64,000 bases of DNA, taken from the NCBI RefSeq assembly GCF_023238445.1, contig NZ_CP096658.1, positions 1,116,001-1,180,000 of the forward strand, read 5' to 3'. The notes beneath the pieces were generated by a model. It ran no database searches. It was not told the origin of the DNA and saw nothing but the letters and a program-made list of their open reading frames with translations. Position 1 is the first letter of the stretch. Each line of letters starts with the position of its first letter. This document shows, in pieces, positions 30,783 through 39,028 of this stretch. Made by a program: the position numbers and the translations under genes. This stretch comes from Halorussus gelatinilyticus. GTDB taxonomy: Archaea > Halobacteriota > Halobacteria > Halobacteriales > Haladaptataceae.

Positions 30783-31193
30783 GTCGCTCTCCGGGCTGAA
30801 TTGCCGGAAATAGCCGATAACTAAAACGCGCATTTGAGCTTACACGAAGTATTTGGTAAACCGGAGTGTAGGGAGAAGTGTACCGCCCCGCTTCGGCCCT
30901 CCACCATCGCGGGAGTCCGCGTCCCTGTGCCCCGTGGGTTCCCGCCCCCGACTGCGCTCCACCGACTCCGTTACGGACTCCGGTTCCCTCCACGGTTCCG
31001 GTGTGCTCCGCGGTACCCCTGCCCGGTCCCGGTACCCCTGCCCGGTCCCCGATGCCCTCTACGGTCCCCGGTGCCCTCTACTGCCCGCGGTGCGCCGCCG
31101 CATCGCGGTCCGCCGGTGCCTTCCATCACGCCCTCCACCGCCACCGAATCGCCGCGGAGGACGGGCGGGGCGGTCGTCCGATACCTCGCCTTC
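30783..31193. other. C-rich low-complexity spacer with tandem repeats
   Basis: No supported gene, although all three plus frames stay open because of base composition. The strand is very pyrimidine-rich (CCC, TCC, CGGT words). GGTACCCCTGCCCGGTCCC is perfectly repeated in tandem (31012-31030 and 31031-31049), followed by two degenerate units ending GCCCTCTAC. An AT-rich TATTTGG block at about 30848 is the only promoter-like sequence seen. Confidence 0.6.
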
Positions 31194-31718
31194 TTACTCG
31201 ATTTCGAACGTCTCCACGACAGAGCCGTCTCGGTGTCGAATCTCGCCGACGAGCCTCGCGTCGGTTCGCTCCTCGCCGTCCGCTACCCGGAGTTCCGCGT
31301 GGGTCGGAGTCCCGCCGCGCGGGTCGGCGTGACTGCCGGGATTGAGCAGGAGGACGTCCTCGGCGTCGGTGGCCGCGTGACGGTGCGAGTGGCCGAACAC
31401 CACCGCGTCGGCGGCCTGCTGGCGGCCCAGTAGCGAGAGACCGGTCGCGCCCCGGTCGTCGCCGTGGGTCAGGACGAACCTGACGCCCTCGATTTCGAAG
31501 GTGCGCTCGGGCGGGAGTCGGTCGCGGACCTCGGGCGTGGCGTTGTTGCCGTAGACGGCGTAGAGTCGGTCCGCGACCGCCTCGAAGGCGTCGAGCGCGG
31601 CCGCGTTCACGAAGTCCCCGGCGTGGACGACCGCGTCGCTCTCCTCGACCGCTCGCTTCGCGCGGCCTTCGAGTTCGTTGCCCGACCGACTGTGAGTGTC
31701 CGAGAGGACGGTAATCAT
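31194..31718 (-). CDS. MJ0936/YfcE-type metallophosphoesterase
   Basis: A 174-residue calcineurin-like phosphodiesterase. The metal-binding motifs in order are SDTHS (6-10), HAGDFV (32-37), YGNNA (55-59), LTHGDD (about 80-85) and GHSHRH (about 104-109). The small family hydrolyses phosphodiesters such as bis-pNPP in vitro; the physiological substrate is unknown. The ATG at 31718 starts directly before the first beta strand (MITVLSDTHS). It is divergent from the CDF transporter, with 86 bp between. Confidence 0.9.
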   Translation of the reverse strand: MITVLSDTHSRSGNELEGRAKRAVEESDAVVHAGDFVNAAALDAFEAVADRLYAVYGNNATPEVRDRLPPERTFEIEGVRFVLTHGDDRGATGLSLLGRQQAADAVVFGHSHRHAATDAEDVLLLNPGSHADPRGGTPTHAELRVADGEERTDARLVGEIRHRDGSVVETFEIE

Positions 31719-31804
31719 GACTCGACGTAGGAGCGGCGGGTTCCTGAGCGTTTCCGTCCGGGTTGCAATCACTTTCTTGTCCGGCGAGAGAGAAGGCTAC
31801 GCCA

Positions 31805-32776
31805 ATGGCCGAAAGCAAATCCGTCGTTATCGCCGCGCTCATCGCCAACGGGGTGATAGCCGTGCTGAAGTTCCTCGGCTTCCTGCTGACCGGGAGCGCG
31901 GCGATGCTCTCGGAGACGTACCACTCCATCTCGGACACCGGCAATCAGGTGTTCCTACTCATCGGTATCCGATACAGCAGCAAGGAGGCGAGTCGGGCCC
32001 ACCCGTTCGGCTACGGGAAGGCGCAGTTCTTCTACAGCTTTCTGGTGAGCGTCCTGCTGTTCGGCATCGCCGGGTGGGAGTCGGCCAAGCACGGGTACGA
32101 CGCCATCATGCATCCCCACGTCCCCGAACAGGGCGCGGCCACGTTACTCGGATACACGTTCCCCGGCGTCTGGGTCAACTACGGCGTGCTCATCGCGGCG
32201 ATTCTGTTCGAGGGCTGGGCGTTGAAGAAGGCGTACGCCGGCATGAAGAAGGACATCGAGCAGCACGACTGGAGCGGTCTGGTGGAGGCGTTCAAGAAGA
32301 CCACCAACGTGACGACGCTGACCGCGTTCACCGAGGACACCATCGCGCTCGCCGGCGCGGGCATCGCGCTGGTGGGAATCTACCTCTCCAGAGTCACCGG
32401 GAACCCGATTTACGACGCGGTGTCCGCGCTGCTCATCGGAATCATGCTGATGGGATTCGCGGTGGCGCTCGCGTGGGAGAACAAGCGCCTCCTGCTAGGC
32501 GAGAGTCTGCCGGAGTCCGAGGAGGAGCGACTCCGGAGCGTCATCGAGGGATGGGACGGCGTGGTGAACATCGTGGACTTCCGGACCGTGGTCTTCGGGC
32601 CGGAGGACGCGATTCTCACCGCCGACATCGCCTTCGAGAAGGGCATCGCTACGGCCGAGATGGACCAGAAAATCACCGACCTGGAGGACGCGCTGATGGA
32701 GCAGAACGGGAGCGTGTCGAAAGTGTACATCGAACCCGAGACGCGGTGGCGGAGTCAGCAGGAGGCGGCGGAGTAG
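31805..32776 (+). CDS. Cation diffusion facilitator (CDF/SLC30, ZnT9-like subgroup)
   Basis: A 323-residue inner-membrane metal-ion/proton antiporter. Membrane helices lie at about 7-30, 42-54, 74-91, 116-134, 170-190 and 205-225. The first metal site in helix 2 reads SETYHSISDTGNQ (His and Asp four apart); in helix 5 the usual HxxxD is replaced by TEDTIAL, as in the ZnT9-like subgroup. A C-terminal cytoplasmic domain covers about 240-310. The ATG at 31805 follows CTACGCCA without a clear ribosome site, suggesting a short leader. Confidence 0.88.
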   Translation: MAESKSVVIAALIANGVIAVLKFLGFLLTGSAAMLSETYHSISDTGNQVFLLIGIRYSSKEASRAHPFGYGKAQFFYSFLVSVLLFGIAGWESAKHGYDAIMHPHVPEQGAATLLGYTFPGVWVNYGVLIAAILFEGWALKKAYAGMKKDIEQHDWSGLVEAFKKTTNVTTLTAFTEDTIALAGAGIALVGIYLSRVTGNPIYDAVSALLIGIMLMGFAVALAWENKRLLLGESLPESEEERLRSVIEGWDGVVNIVDFRTVVFGPEDAILTADIAFEKGIATAEMDQKITDLEDALMEQNGSVSKVYIEPETRWRSQQEAAE

Positions 32777-32871
32777 TTGCGCGTCGTCGGGCAGTAGCAC
32801 GTTCCGTCAACTGATGCGACACTTCCGCCCGCAAGCGAGAGTTTAAACCCGAAGCCGAGCAAACGACTCCC

Positions 32872-35079
32872 GTGGCAGAGACGAACGGGTACATGCGCTT
32901 TTTCCCCTACGAGGAGCCGTACGACAACCAGCGGGAGGCGATGGACCGCATCTACAACGCCTTCTCGCGCGGACAGGACGTGCTGTTCGAGGGGGCCTGC
33001 GGGACGGGCAAGACGCTCTCGTCGCTCGTGCCCGCGCTGGAGTACGCCCGCGAGGAGGACAAGACGGTCGTCATCACGACTAACGTCCACCAGCAGATGC
33101 GCCAGTTCGTGGCGGACGCGCGGGCGATTACGGAGGAGGAGTCGATTCGAGCGGTCGTGTTTCGGGGGAAGGGGTCGATGTGCCACATCGACGTGGGTTT
33201 CGAGGAGTGTCAGGTCCTGCGGGACAACACCTACGAGGTCGTGGACGCCGAGAGCGACTTGGCGGAGTTGGAGGACCGCCAAGAGGAACTGCTCGAAGCG
33301 AGTCAGGAGGGCGACGAGCGCGCCGCCGAGGCCCGGAGCGCGGTCATGGACGAGTTAGAGCAGGTCCAAGAGCGCGTCGAGGGCTTGGAAGAGCAGAACA
33401 CCTGTGAGTACTACTACAACAATCTGGTCGGCGACAACGACGAGTTCTACTCGTGGCTCTACGACGACGTGCGCACGCCCGACGACATCTACGAGTTCGC
33501 CGAACAGCAGCAACTCTGCGGCTACGAACTGCTGAAAGACGGGATGGAAGGCGTCGATTTGGTGGTCTGTAACTACCACCACCTGCTCGACCCGATGATA
33601 CGCGAGCAGTTCTTCCGGTGGTTGGACCGGGACCCAGAGGACGTCATCACCATCTTCGACGAGGCTCACAACGTCGAGGACACCGCCCGCGAACACGCGA
33701 CGCGGACGCTGACCGAGAACACCCTCGACTCGGCGTTGGACGAGCTGCAGGACTCGGACGACGCCCGTAGCGAACCCGCCTACAACGTGATTTCGGCGTT
33801 CCGGGCCGCGCTCGAAGCGACCTACGAGGACAACTTCGGCTTCGGCGACCGCGAGAAAGTCGGCGACGACTGGGAGGACGTCTCCATCGCCAACGAGAGC
33901 AAGCGCGACGATTTGACGCTCGCCTTCCTCCAGCAGTACACCGGGAAGGGCATCGACACCGAGTTGGAACTGGCGGTCCACCTCGGCCGGGAACTGGACG
34001 AAGAGTACGAAGAGGCCTACAAGACCGGCGAGGCGACGACCAGACAGGAGTGCCAGACGCTCCAAGCCGCGACGTTCATCCAGTCGTTCATGGACGAGAG
34101 CGCGGAACTGGGCCAGTACCCCGTGGTCTCGGTCCGGCGCGACGAGGCGACCGAAGAAGTGTACGGCCGCGCGGAACTGTACACCTGCATCCCGCGGGAG
34201 GTCACCGAGGAGTTGTTCGGTGAGGTGTACGCCACGGTGCTGATGAGCGCGACGCTCCGGCCCTTCGACGTGAGTTCGGCCGTGCTGGGACTGGACGACC
34301 CCGTGGAAATCGCCTACGGACTCCAGTTCCCCGAGGAGAACCGCCGGACGTTCGCGGTCGAGACGCCCGCGCTGTTCTCCAGCGAGCGCGACGACCCCGA
34401 CACCCAAGAGGCCATCGCGGGCGTCCTCCGCGATTCGGTGGAGTTCACCGCTGGCAACACCCTGCTGTTCTTCCCGAGTTACGCCGAGGCCGAACGCTAC
34501 TACGACCGCCTCTCGCGGGAGTTCGGCGGCGGAAGCGGGAACGAGAGTGCGGGAACGACGCTCCTGATGGACGAACCCGGCACCTCCGTCGAAGACCTGC
34601 GCCAGCGGTTCGTCGCTTCGGACGACGCCGCGCTGTTCACGTCGCTGTGGGGCACCCTCGCGGAGGGCGTCAGCTTCGACGGCGACGAGGCCCGGACGGT
34701 CGTGGTGGTCGGCGTTCCCTACCCGCACCTGAACGACCGGATGGAGGCCGTGCAGGAGGCGTACGACCGGACCTTCGCCGACCGGTCGGGCCGGGATTCG
34801 GGGTGGGAGTACGCCGTCGAGATTCCGACGATTCGCAAGACCCGGCAGGCGCTCGGTCGGGTGATTCGTTCGCCCGACGACTTCGGCGTCCGCGTGCTGG
34901 TGGACAAACGCTACACCGAGGCGGGACAGCACGACATGGGCAAGTACAGCGTCCGCGGGACGTTCCCGCCCGAGGAGCGCGCCGAGATGCTGGACCTCCA
35001 GCCCGAGAAGCTGAAGTTCGCGATGCTGAACTTCTACTCGGACGAGGACGCGTGGGACGGCGCGCCGCCGACGCCGTGA
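32872..35079 (+). CDS. XPD/Rad3-like DNA helicase with Fe-S cluster
   Basis: A 735-residue superfamily 2 helicase. Walker A is GACGTGKT (about 39-46) and the DEAH box is FDEAHN (262-267). Four Cys between motifs Ia and II (GSMCHID, EECQVL, NTCEYYY, QLCGYEL) match the 4Fe-4S ligands of the XPD/FancJ/DinG group. Later motifs include LMSATL (V), LFFPSY, LWGTLAEGVSF and QALGRVIRS (VI). It unwinds DNA 5'-3' in repair in this family. The GTG at 32872 is the likely start; an ATG at 32893 is also possible. An acidic coiled-coil insertion lies inside the Fe-S domain (about 125-175). Confidence 0.92.
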   Translation: MAETNGYMRFFPYEEPYDNQREAMDRIYNAFSRGQDVLFEGACGTGKTLSSLVPALEYAREEDKTVVITTNVHQQMRQFVADARAITEEESIRAVVFRGKGSMCHIDVGFEECQVLRDNTYEVVDAESDLAELEDRQEELLEASQEGDERAAEARSAVMDELEQVQERVEGLEEQNTCEYYYNNLVGDNDEFYSWLYDDVRTPDDIYEFAEQQQLCGYELLKDGMEGVDLVVCNYHHLLDPMIREQFFRWLDRDPEDVITIFDEAHNVEDTAREHATRTLTENTLDSALDELQDSDDARSEPAYNVISAFRAALEATYEDNFGFGDREKVGDDWEDVSIANESKRDDLTLAFLQQYTGKGIDTELELAVHLGRELDEEYEEAYKTGEATTRQECQTLQAATFIQSFMDESAELGQYPVVSVRRDEATEEVYGRAELYTCIPREVTEELFGEVYATVLMSATLRPFDVSSAVLGLDDPVEIAYGLQFPEENRRTFAVETPALFSSERDDPDTQEAIAGVLRDSVEFTAGNTLLFFPSYAEAERYYDRLSREFGGGSGNESAGTTLLMDEPGTSVEDLRQRFVASDDAALFTSLWGTLAEGVSFDGDEARTVVVVGVPYPHLNDRMEAVQEAYDRTFADRSGRDSGWEYAVEIPTIRKTRQALGRVIRSPDDFGVRVLVDKRYTEAGQHDMGKYSVRGTFPPEERAEMLDLQPEKLKFAMLNFYSDEDAWDGAPPTP

Positions 35080-35455
35080 GAACGAGGATTCGTGTCGGGG
35101 CCGGTTTCGTGTCTACACCACTACGACAGCACCACGACCGCGACCGTACAGCAGTCGGTTGCCGACTCCGGGGAGTCTACCGCGCTGCACCGTCCGACAC
35201 CGCGACCGTGGGCCTCCACCCCCAGCCTCGTCGGCCGCGTCTGCGGCCGACATCCACCGTCGGAAGCGAGTTCCGACGAGCCGTGCGCTCACGTCCGTTC
35301 GCGCAGACCTCGCGCGGTAGGCGTATCGCCCACGGCGATGCGCCTGCACGCGCCGAGTCGTGAAACAGATATAGCTTCACTGAAGAACTATTTTTCTATC
35401 TAAGAGAGATAAAATTCGTTCTCTGCTCGTTCGCCGACGACGCGACGCTCGCGGG
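35080..35455. other. Gene-free stretch with a long hairpin
   Basis: No convincing ORF. AGGCGTATCGCC-CAC-GGCGATGCGCCT (35319-35345) forms a 12-bp stem with one G-T pair; about 40 bp later comes an AT-rich stretch (ATTTTTCTATCT). Together these look like a transcription terminator for the helicase gene, or the 3' part of an unannotated small RNA. Confidence 0.45.
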
Positions 35456-35971
35456 CTACCCCGGAAGCGAGAACGTGGCGACTTCCTCCTCGTACGTCGC
35501 GTCCCAGAGCGCGAGGCGGTTGACGGTCCACGTCACCGGCTCGATTTCGCGGTCTGCGAGGCGGCGGGCCGTCCCCTCGGCCGCCACGCCACCGCCGCGG
35601 GCGAGCGTGACGTGGGGCACGTAGTCGTCGCCCTCGAACTCCTCGACGGCCGAGAACTCGTCGAGCAGTCGCCCGTGGACCTGCCGGAGGCCCGGACTCT
35701 CGACGGCGAGGTAGACCACCGGTCCCTCGCCGAGCGGCGGGTTCTCGAAGCGGTCGATGCCGGTGACGCGGGCCTCGAAGGCCGGCGCGCCCGCGAGTCG
35801 GGTCCGGAGCTGCTCGCGCAGGCGGGCGGTCCCGCCCGGCGGTTCGTCGCCGAGGCGCTTACAGAGGAGGGTGTGGCGCTCCCGGATGGATTCGAAGTCG
35901 AGGAGCGCGGGGCGCAGGTCCTCGGCCAGTCGCTCGACTTCACCGGGAACCGGGACGTTGAGGCTGTACAC
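35456..35971 (-). CDS. 2H phosphoesterase (2'-5' RNA ligase-like, LigT/ThpR family)
   Basis: A 171-residue protein with the paired HxT motifs of the 2H superfamily: RHTLLCKRL near residue 33 and PHVTLARG near residue 119. These enzymes hydrolyse RNA 2',3'-cyclic phosphates and can join 2'-5' linkages; the cellular substrate is unclear. The first motif carries HTL as expected. Length is normal. The ATG at 35971 follows an AT-poor upstream region; no operon partner. Confidence 0.83.
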   Translation of the reverse strand: MYSLNVPVPGEVERLAEDLRPALLDFESIRERHTLLCKRLGDEPPGGTARLREQLRTRLAGAPAFEARVTGIDRFENPPLGEGPVVYLAVESPGLRQVHGRLLDEFSAVEEFEGDDYVPHVTLARGGGVAAEGTARRLADREIEPVTWTVNRLALWDATYEEEVATFSLPG

Positions 35972-36090
35972 TGTCGGACAGTCGGGTCGAACGAGCTAAG
36001 AGAGTGACGGTTCGGGACTTCCCAGCGCGGTAAGCGGTACATCGTCTGACAGTCACTACCGTTTTAATTCACCACTCTGGATTACTAATC

Positions 36091-36564
36091 ATGCCCACGT
36101 CTGCAAGTCGAGAACATCTTCGACTGCTACCTGCAATTTCGGCAGTCACTGTCGCAACCGCGCTGGGAGCCTACCTGATTGGCTCCCCAGTCGGGTCACG
36201 GCAACTCTCTACGGTAACACTCGCTGGCGTCTTCGTCGGAGCGACTATCGTCTCCGCCGCGAGCATCGTCACGGGGCGGGAAGGCGTCGCCACGGCCATT
36301 GGCCTGCTGTTCTTCCCGGCCGGACTCGTCGGGTTCGCTCTGGGACCGCAACTGTGGATTATCGGCTCGCTGATCCTGCTCTCGACGACCCTCGACCGAA
36401 GCTACGTTCCCTACGCCCTCCTCCTGTTCGTCGGCGGGCTACTCGCGCTGACGGTGCTGACGGCTTCGGGATATCGAGCAGTCGCCGCCGGTCTCGCGGT
36501 CGTCGTGTTCGCCGCCGCGGCGTACAGTACGCTCACCGTTCGGCGTCGAGTCGCACCCACGTAG
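36091..36564 (+). CDS. Hypothetical multi-span membrane protein
   Basis: A 157-residue protein with about five hydrophobic segments (about 13-31, 42-60, 66-84, 88-98 and 103-145) and a basic C-terminus TVRRRVAPT. I recognise no family. It begins 30 bp after an AT-rich TTTTAATTCACC element, consistent with a leaderless transcript. The high hydrophobic content and haloarchaeal codon use support it as a real host gene. Confidence 0.72.
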   Translation: MPTSASREHLRLLPAISAVTVATALGAYLIGSPVGSRQLSTVTLAGVFVGATIVSAASIVTGREGVATAIGLLFFPAGLVGFALGPQLWIIGSLILLSTTLDRSYVPYALLLFVGGLLALTVLTASGYRAVAAGLAVVVFAAAAYSTLTVRRRVAPT

Positions 36565-36571
36565 GCCGACC

Positions 36572-36718
36572 TCAGAGCCCGAACGCTCGCGGAAGCGACT
36601 TCGGCACGGACGACGTTCCGAGCGCTGGGTCGGTGCCGAGCGCGAGTAGCACGACGAGGAGGACGAACAGGACCTTCAACAGGTCCTCGGTCTGGACGGT
36701 GGCGCGTCCGGCGGTCAT
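36572..36718 (-). CDS. Small single-span membrane protein
   Basis: A 48-residue protein, MTAGRATVQTEDLLKVLFV..., with one membrane helix (about 13-31) and a polar C-terminus ending PRAFGL. The in-frame ORF extends to 36793, but MTAGRAT fits the usual short N-terminus. Conserved-looking but without known function; convergent with the gene before it, 7 bp apart. Confidence 0.6.
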   Translation of the reverse strand: MTAGRATVQTEDLLKVLFVLLVVLLALGTDPALGTSSVPKSLPRAFGL

Positions 36719-36875
36719 ACCACCCGTCGAGAGGGCACGACGAAAAGCGTTGGGGCCATCGTATTTGGAATTTATTGTCCCCCGATAAGACATAGTCCTT
36801 TACCGATTTGACCAGATACCGCCCCACATGGTTCTATACTAACATTTTATGTCTTTCGTCTCTTCCCTTACTTCT

Positions 36876-37409
36876 ATGAGGGAGGAATCCCAGAAGACCT
36901 CTCGAAGACGGGTTCTTGCGAGCGTGGTAGGACTTACGGCAGGAGCGGGCTGTTCAGCGTTTTCGAGACAATCCTCGGTCTCTCGCGTCCACCTAGGTTT
37001 GATAAAGCTTGCAAACTGGTCCCCGCAACAACGCAGTGTCGAGATTCTTGTAGAAGAAGATGGAAACGTCGTCTACTGGTCGGAGTTTGCACTTAAGTCG
37101 GAGACGCAACGAACAATTCTCTCCGAATGTAGTAACGACGGCCTCCCGTGGGAAGGGAAAGGACGATATATCGTTCGTGCCCGGGAAGAAACGAGCTCTC
37201 GGTATCTAACAGTTGATCCAGTGAAAGAGGCACGACAGCAGAGTAATTACATCGAATCAGACCGAATAAAGGTCGGAATCACGTTCGAGGATTCGATGCT
37301 GTCGGCCACACTGTGGCCCGGGGAGATGAACTGTTCGCGAACGACGCAGGCACTTACGAGAGCGCTGAACCCGATGACAGCTGAGAGTGACGGCCACGAG
37401 AGTCAGTAA
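36876..37409 (+). CDS. Tat-exported lipoprotein, unknown function
   Basis: A 177-residue protein with twin-arginine signal SRRRVLASVVGLTAGAGCS: the RR pair lies at about 10-12 and the lipobox AGAGC has its lipid-attachment Cys near residue 27. The mature part is beta-rich with a Cys pair (SECSND, EMNCSR) and a conserved-looking segment WSPQQRSVEILVEEDG, resembling small haloarchaeal extracellular lipoproteins. AT-richer than neighbours. The start at 36876 sets a normal signal length; 36849 is the alternative. Confidence 0.72.
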   Translation: MREESQKTSRRRVLASVVGLTAGAGCSAFSRQSSVSRVHLGLIKLANWSPQQRSVEILVEEDGNVVYWSEFALKSETQRTILSECSNDGLPWEGKGRYIVRAREETSSRYLTVDPVKEARQQSNYIESDRIKVGITFEDSMLSATLWPGEMNCSRTTQALTRALNPMTAESDGHESQ

Positions 37410-37753
37410 GCGATTTGCTCGATTCGGAGCTTTGGAGAAAGTTTGTAGAGCAACTGATATTTGTAGCCGAACGAACTGTTCGCTCGCCGACTGCAAACAT
37501 TGCCACCCCGAAAGAGTTTAAAACCCTCGCCATCGTAGCAGGTAGCGATGACAGGGACTCACGGTCTGGGAGCGCGCGCCCTTCCCCAGAGCCGTGAGTC
37601 CGCACTTCTCCTCGCGCCGCGACGACGACCGGGGTCCCTTTAGACCCCACCTTATCCTCATCCCACGATTTCACCGAGTTTGCCGCTGACGACGACACCC
37701 GTGTCGTCCGCGCATCGACTTCCAATCACGATACCCGACAACACACACCATAC
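37410..37753. other. Long upstream region of argG with structured RNA candidates
   Basis: No supported gene. A TATA-like TTTAAAACC (37518-37526) is followed by a hairpin of 16 paired bases with one bulge (GGACTCACGG-TCTGGG against CCCAGA-GCCGTGAGTCC, 37555-37601). A second stem GGGGTC-CCTTTA-GACCCC lies at 37631-37648. The argG ATG is a further 105 bp on. Either a long argG leader or a separate small RNA ending at the second hairpin would explain this. Confidence 0.5.
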
Positions 37754-39025
37754 ATGACAGAACACTCGAAAGTCGCGCTCGCCTTCTCGGGCGGACTCGA
37801 CACCACCGTCTGCGTCCCGCTGCTCGAAGAGGAGTACGAACACGACGAAGTAATCGGCGTCACCGTAGACGTCGGTCAACCCGCCGCGGAGTTCGACGAG
37901 GCCGAAGAGACCGCGGAAGCGCTCGACCTCGACCACTACGTCGTGGACGCGAAAGACGCATTCGCGGACCAGTGCCTCGACGCGGTGAAAGCCAACGCGA
38001 CGTATCAGGGCTACCCGCTCGGCACCGCGCTCGCGCGCCCCGTCATCGCCGAGGCCATCCTCGACGTGGCGAAGGAGGAGGGCTGCGACGCCATCGCGCA
38101 CGGCTGTACCGGCAAGGGCAACGACCAACTCCGCTTCGAGGCGGTGTGGCGCGAGTCCGATCTGGAGGTCATCGCGCCCGTCCGCGAACTCGGCCTGACC
38201 CGCGAGTGGGAGATGGAGTACGCCGAGAAGAAGGACCTCCCCGTCGAGGGCGGCAACGAGGGCGACTGGTCCATCGACACGAACCTCTGGAGTCGCTCGG
38301 TCGAGGGCGACGACCTCGAAGACCCCGGCTACGTCCCGCCCGAAGACATCTACGAGTGGACCGACGCGCCCGGCCAGAAGGAGACCGAAGACGGCGAGTT
38401 CGAGACCATCGAACTCACCTTCGAGGACGGCAAGCCGGTCGCCATCGACGGCGAGGAGATGCCCGCCGTCCAACTCATCGAGTACCTCAACGACCTCGCG
38501 GGGAGTTACGGGGTCGGGCGCACCGACATGATGGAAGACCGCATGCTCGGCCTGAAGGTCCGCGAGAACTACGAGCATCCCGCCGCGACGACCCTCCTGA
38601 ACGCCCACGAGGCGCTCGAAGGACTCGTCCTGACCGAGGAGGAGCGCGCGTTCAAGAAGCAAGTAGACCAGCAGTGGGCCGAGAAGGCCTACGAAGGACT
38701 CCTGTCCGCGCCGCTCGTGGACGCCCTCGACGGCTTCGTGGACACCACTCAGGAGAAGGTCACCGGCACCGTCACGATAAAGTTCGAGGGCGGGCAGGCC
38801 CGTCCGGTCGGCCGCGAGAGCGACTACGCGGTCTACTCCGAGTCGGCCGCCTCGTTCAACACCGAGTCGGTGGACGGCATCGCCCAGTCCGACGCGACCG
38901 GCGTGGCGAAGTACCACGGCTTCCAGTCGCGCCTCGCCAACGAAGTCGCCGCGAACGTCGAGGCGAAGAAGGACGAACTACTCGCCGACGGCGGCGAGGG
39001 CGAAGGCGACGACGGTGAGGAGTAA
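37754..39025 (+). CDS. argG: Argininosuccinate synthase
   Basis: A 423-residue enzyme that condenses citrulline and aspartate with ATP to argininosuccinate, the penultimate step of arginine synthesis. The N-type PP-loop AFSGGLDTT is at 10-18; GCTGKGNDQLRFE (about 117-129) and EGGNEGDWSIDTNLW (about 162-176) are family signatures. The C-terminus carries an acidic, Gly-rich tail (GEGEGDDGEE). It is followed 3 bp later by argH. Confidence 0.96.
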   Translation: MTEHSKVALAFSGGLDTTVCVPLLEEEYEHDEVIGVTVDVGQPAAEFDEAEETAEALDLDHYVVDAKDAFADQCLDAVKANATYQGYPLGTALARPVIAEAILDVAKEEGCDAIAHGCTGKGNDQLRFEAVWRESDLEVIAPVRELGLTREWEMEYAEKKDLPVEGGNEGDWSIDTNLWSRSVEGDDLEDPGYVPPEDIYEWTDAPGQKETEDGEFETIELTFEDGKPVAIDGEEMPAVQLIEYLNDLAGSYGVGRTDMMEDRMLGLKVRENYEHPAATTLLNAHEALEGLVLTEEERAFKKQVDQQWAEKAYEGLLSAPLVDALDGFVDTTQEKVTGTVTIKFEGGQARPVGRESDYAVYSESAASFNTESVDGIAQSDATGVAKYHGFQSRLANEVAANVEAKKDELLADGGEGEGDDGEE

Positions 39026-39028
39026 CCC

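Noticed and set aside
30834-31433. Three parallel open plus frames after the HTH regulator
   Set aside because: All three are open because of pyrimidine-rich repeats; the translations are Pro/Arg/Ser strings.
33355-34932. 525-codon minus-strand ORF
   Set aside because: Antisense to the XPD-like helicase with its Walker, DEAH and Fe-S motifs.
35092-35403. 103-codon plus-strand ORF after the helicase
   Set aside because: Pro/Ser/Arg-rich, spans the hairpin, has no domain and no promoter.
37658-38917. 419-codon minus-strand ORF opposite argG (and similar ORFs opposite argH, argC, argD, lysK, argF)
   Set aside because: Open only because of GC-rich codon bias; the sense genes carry full catalytic motifs.
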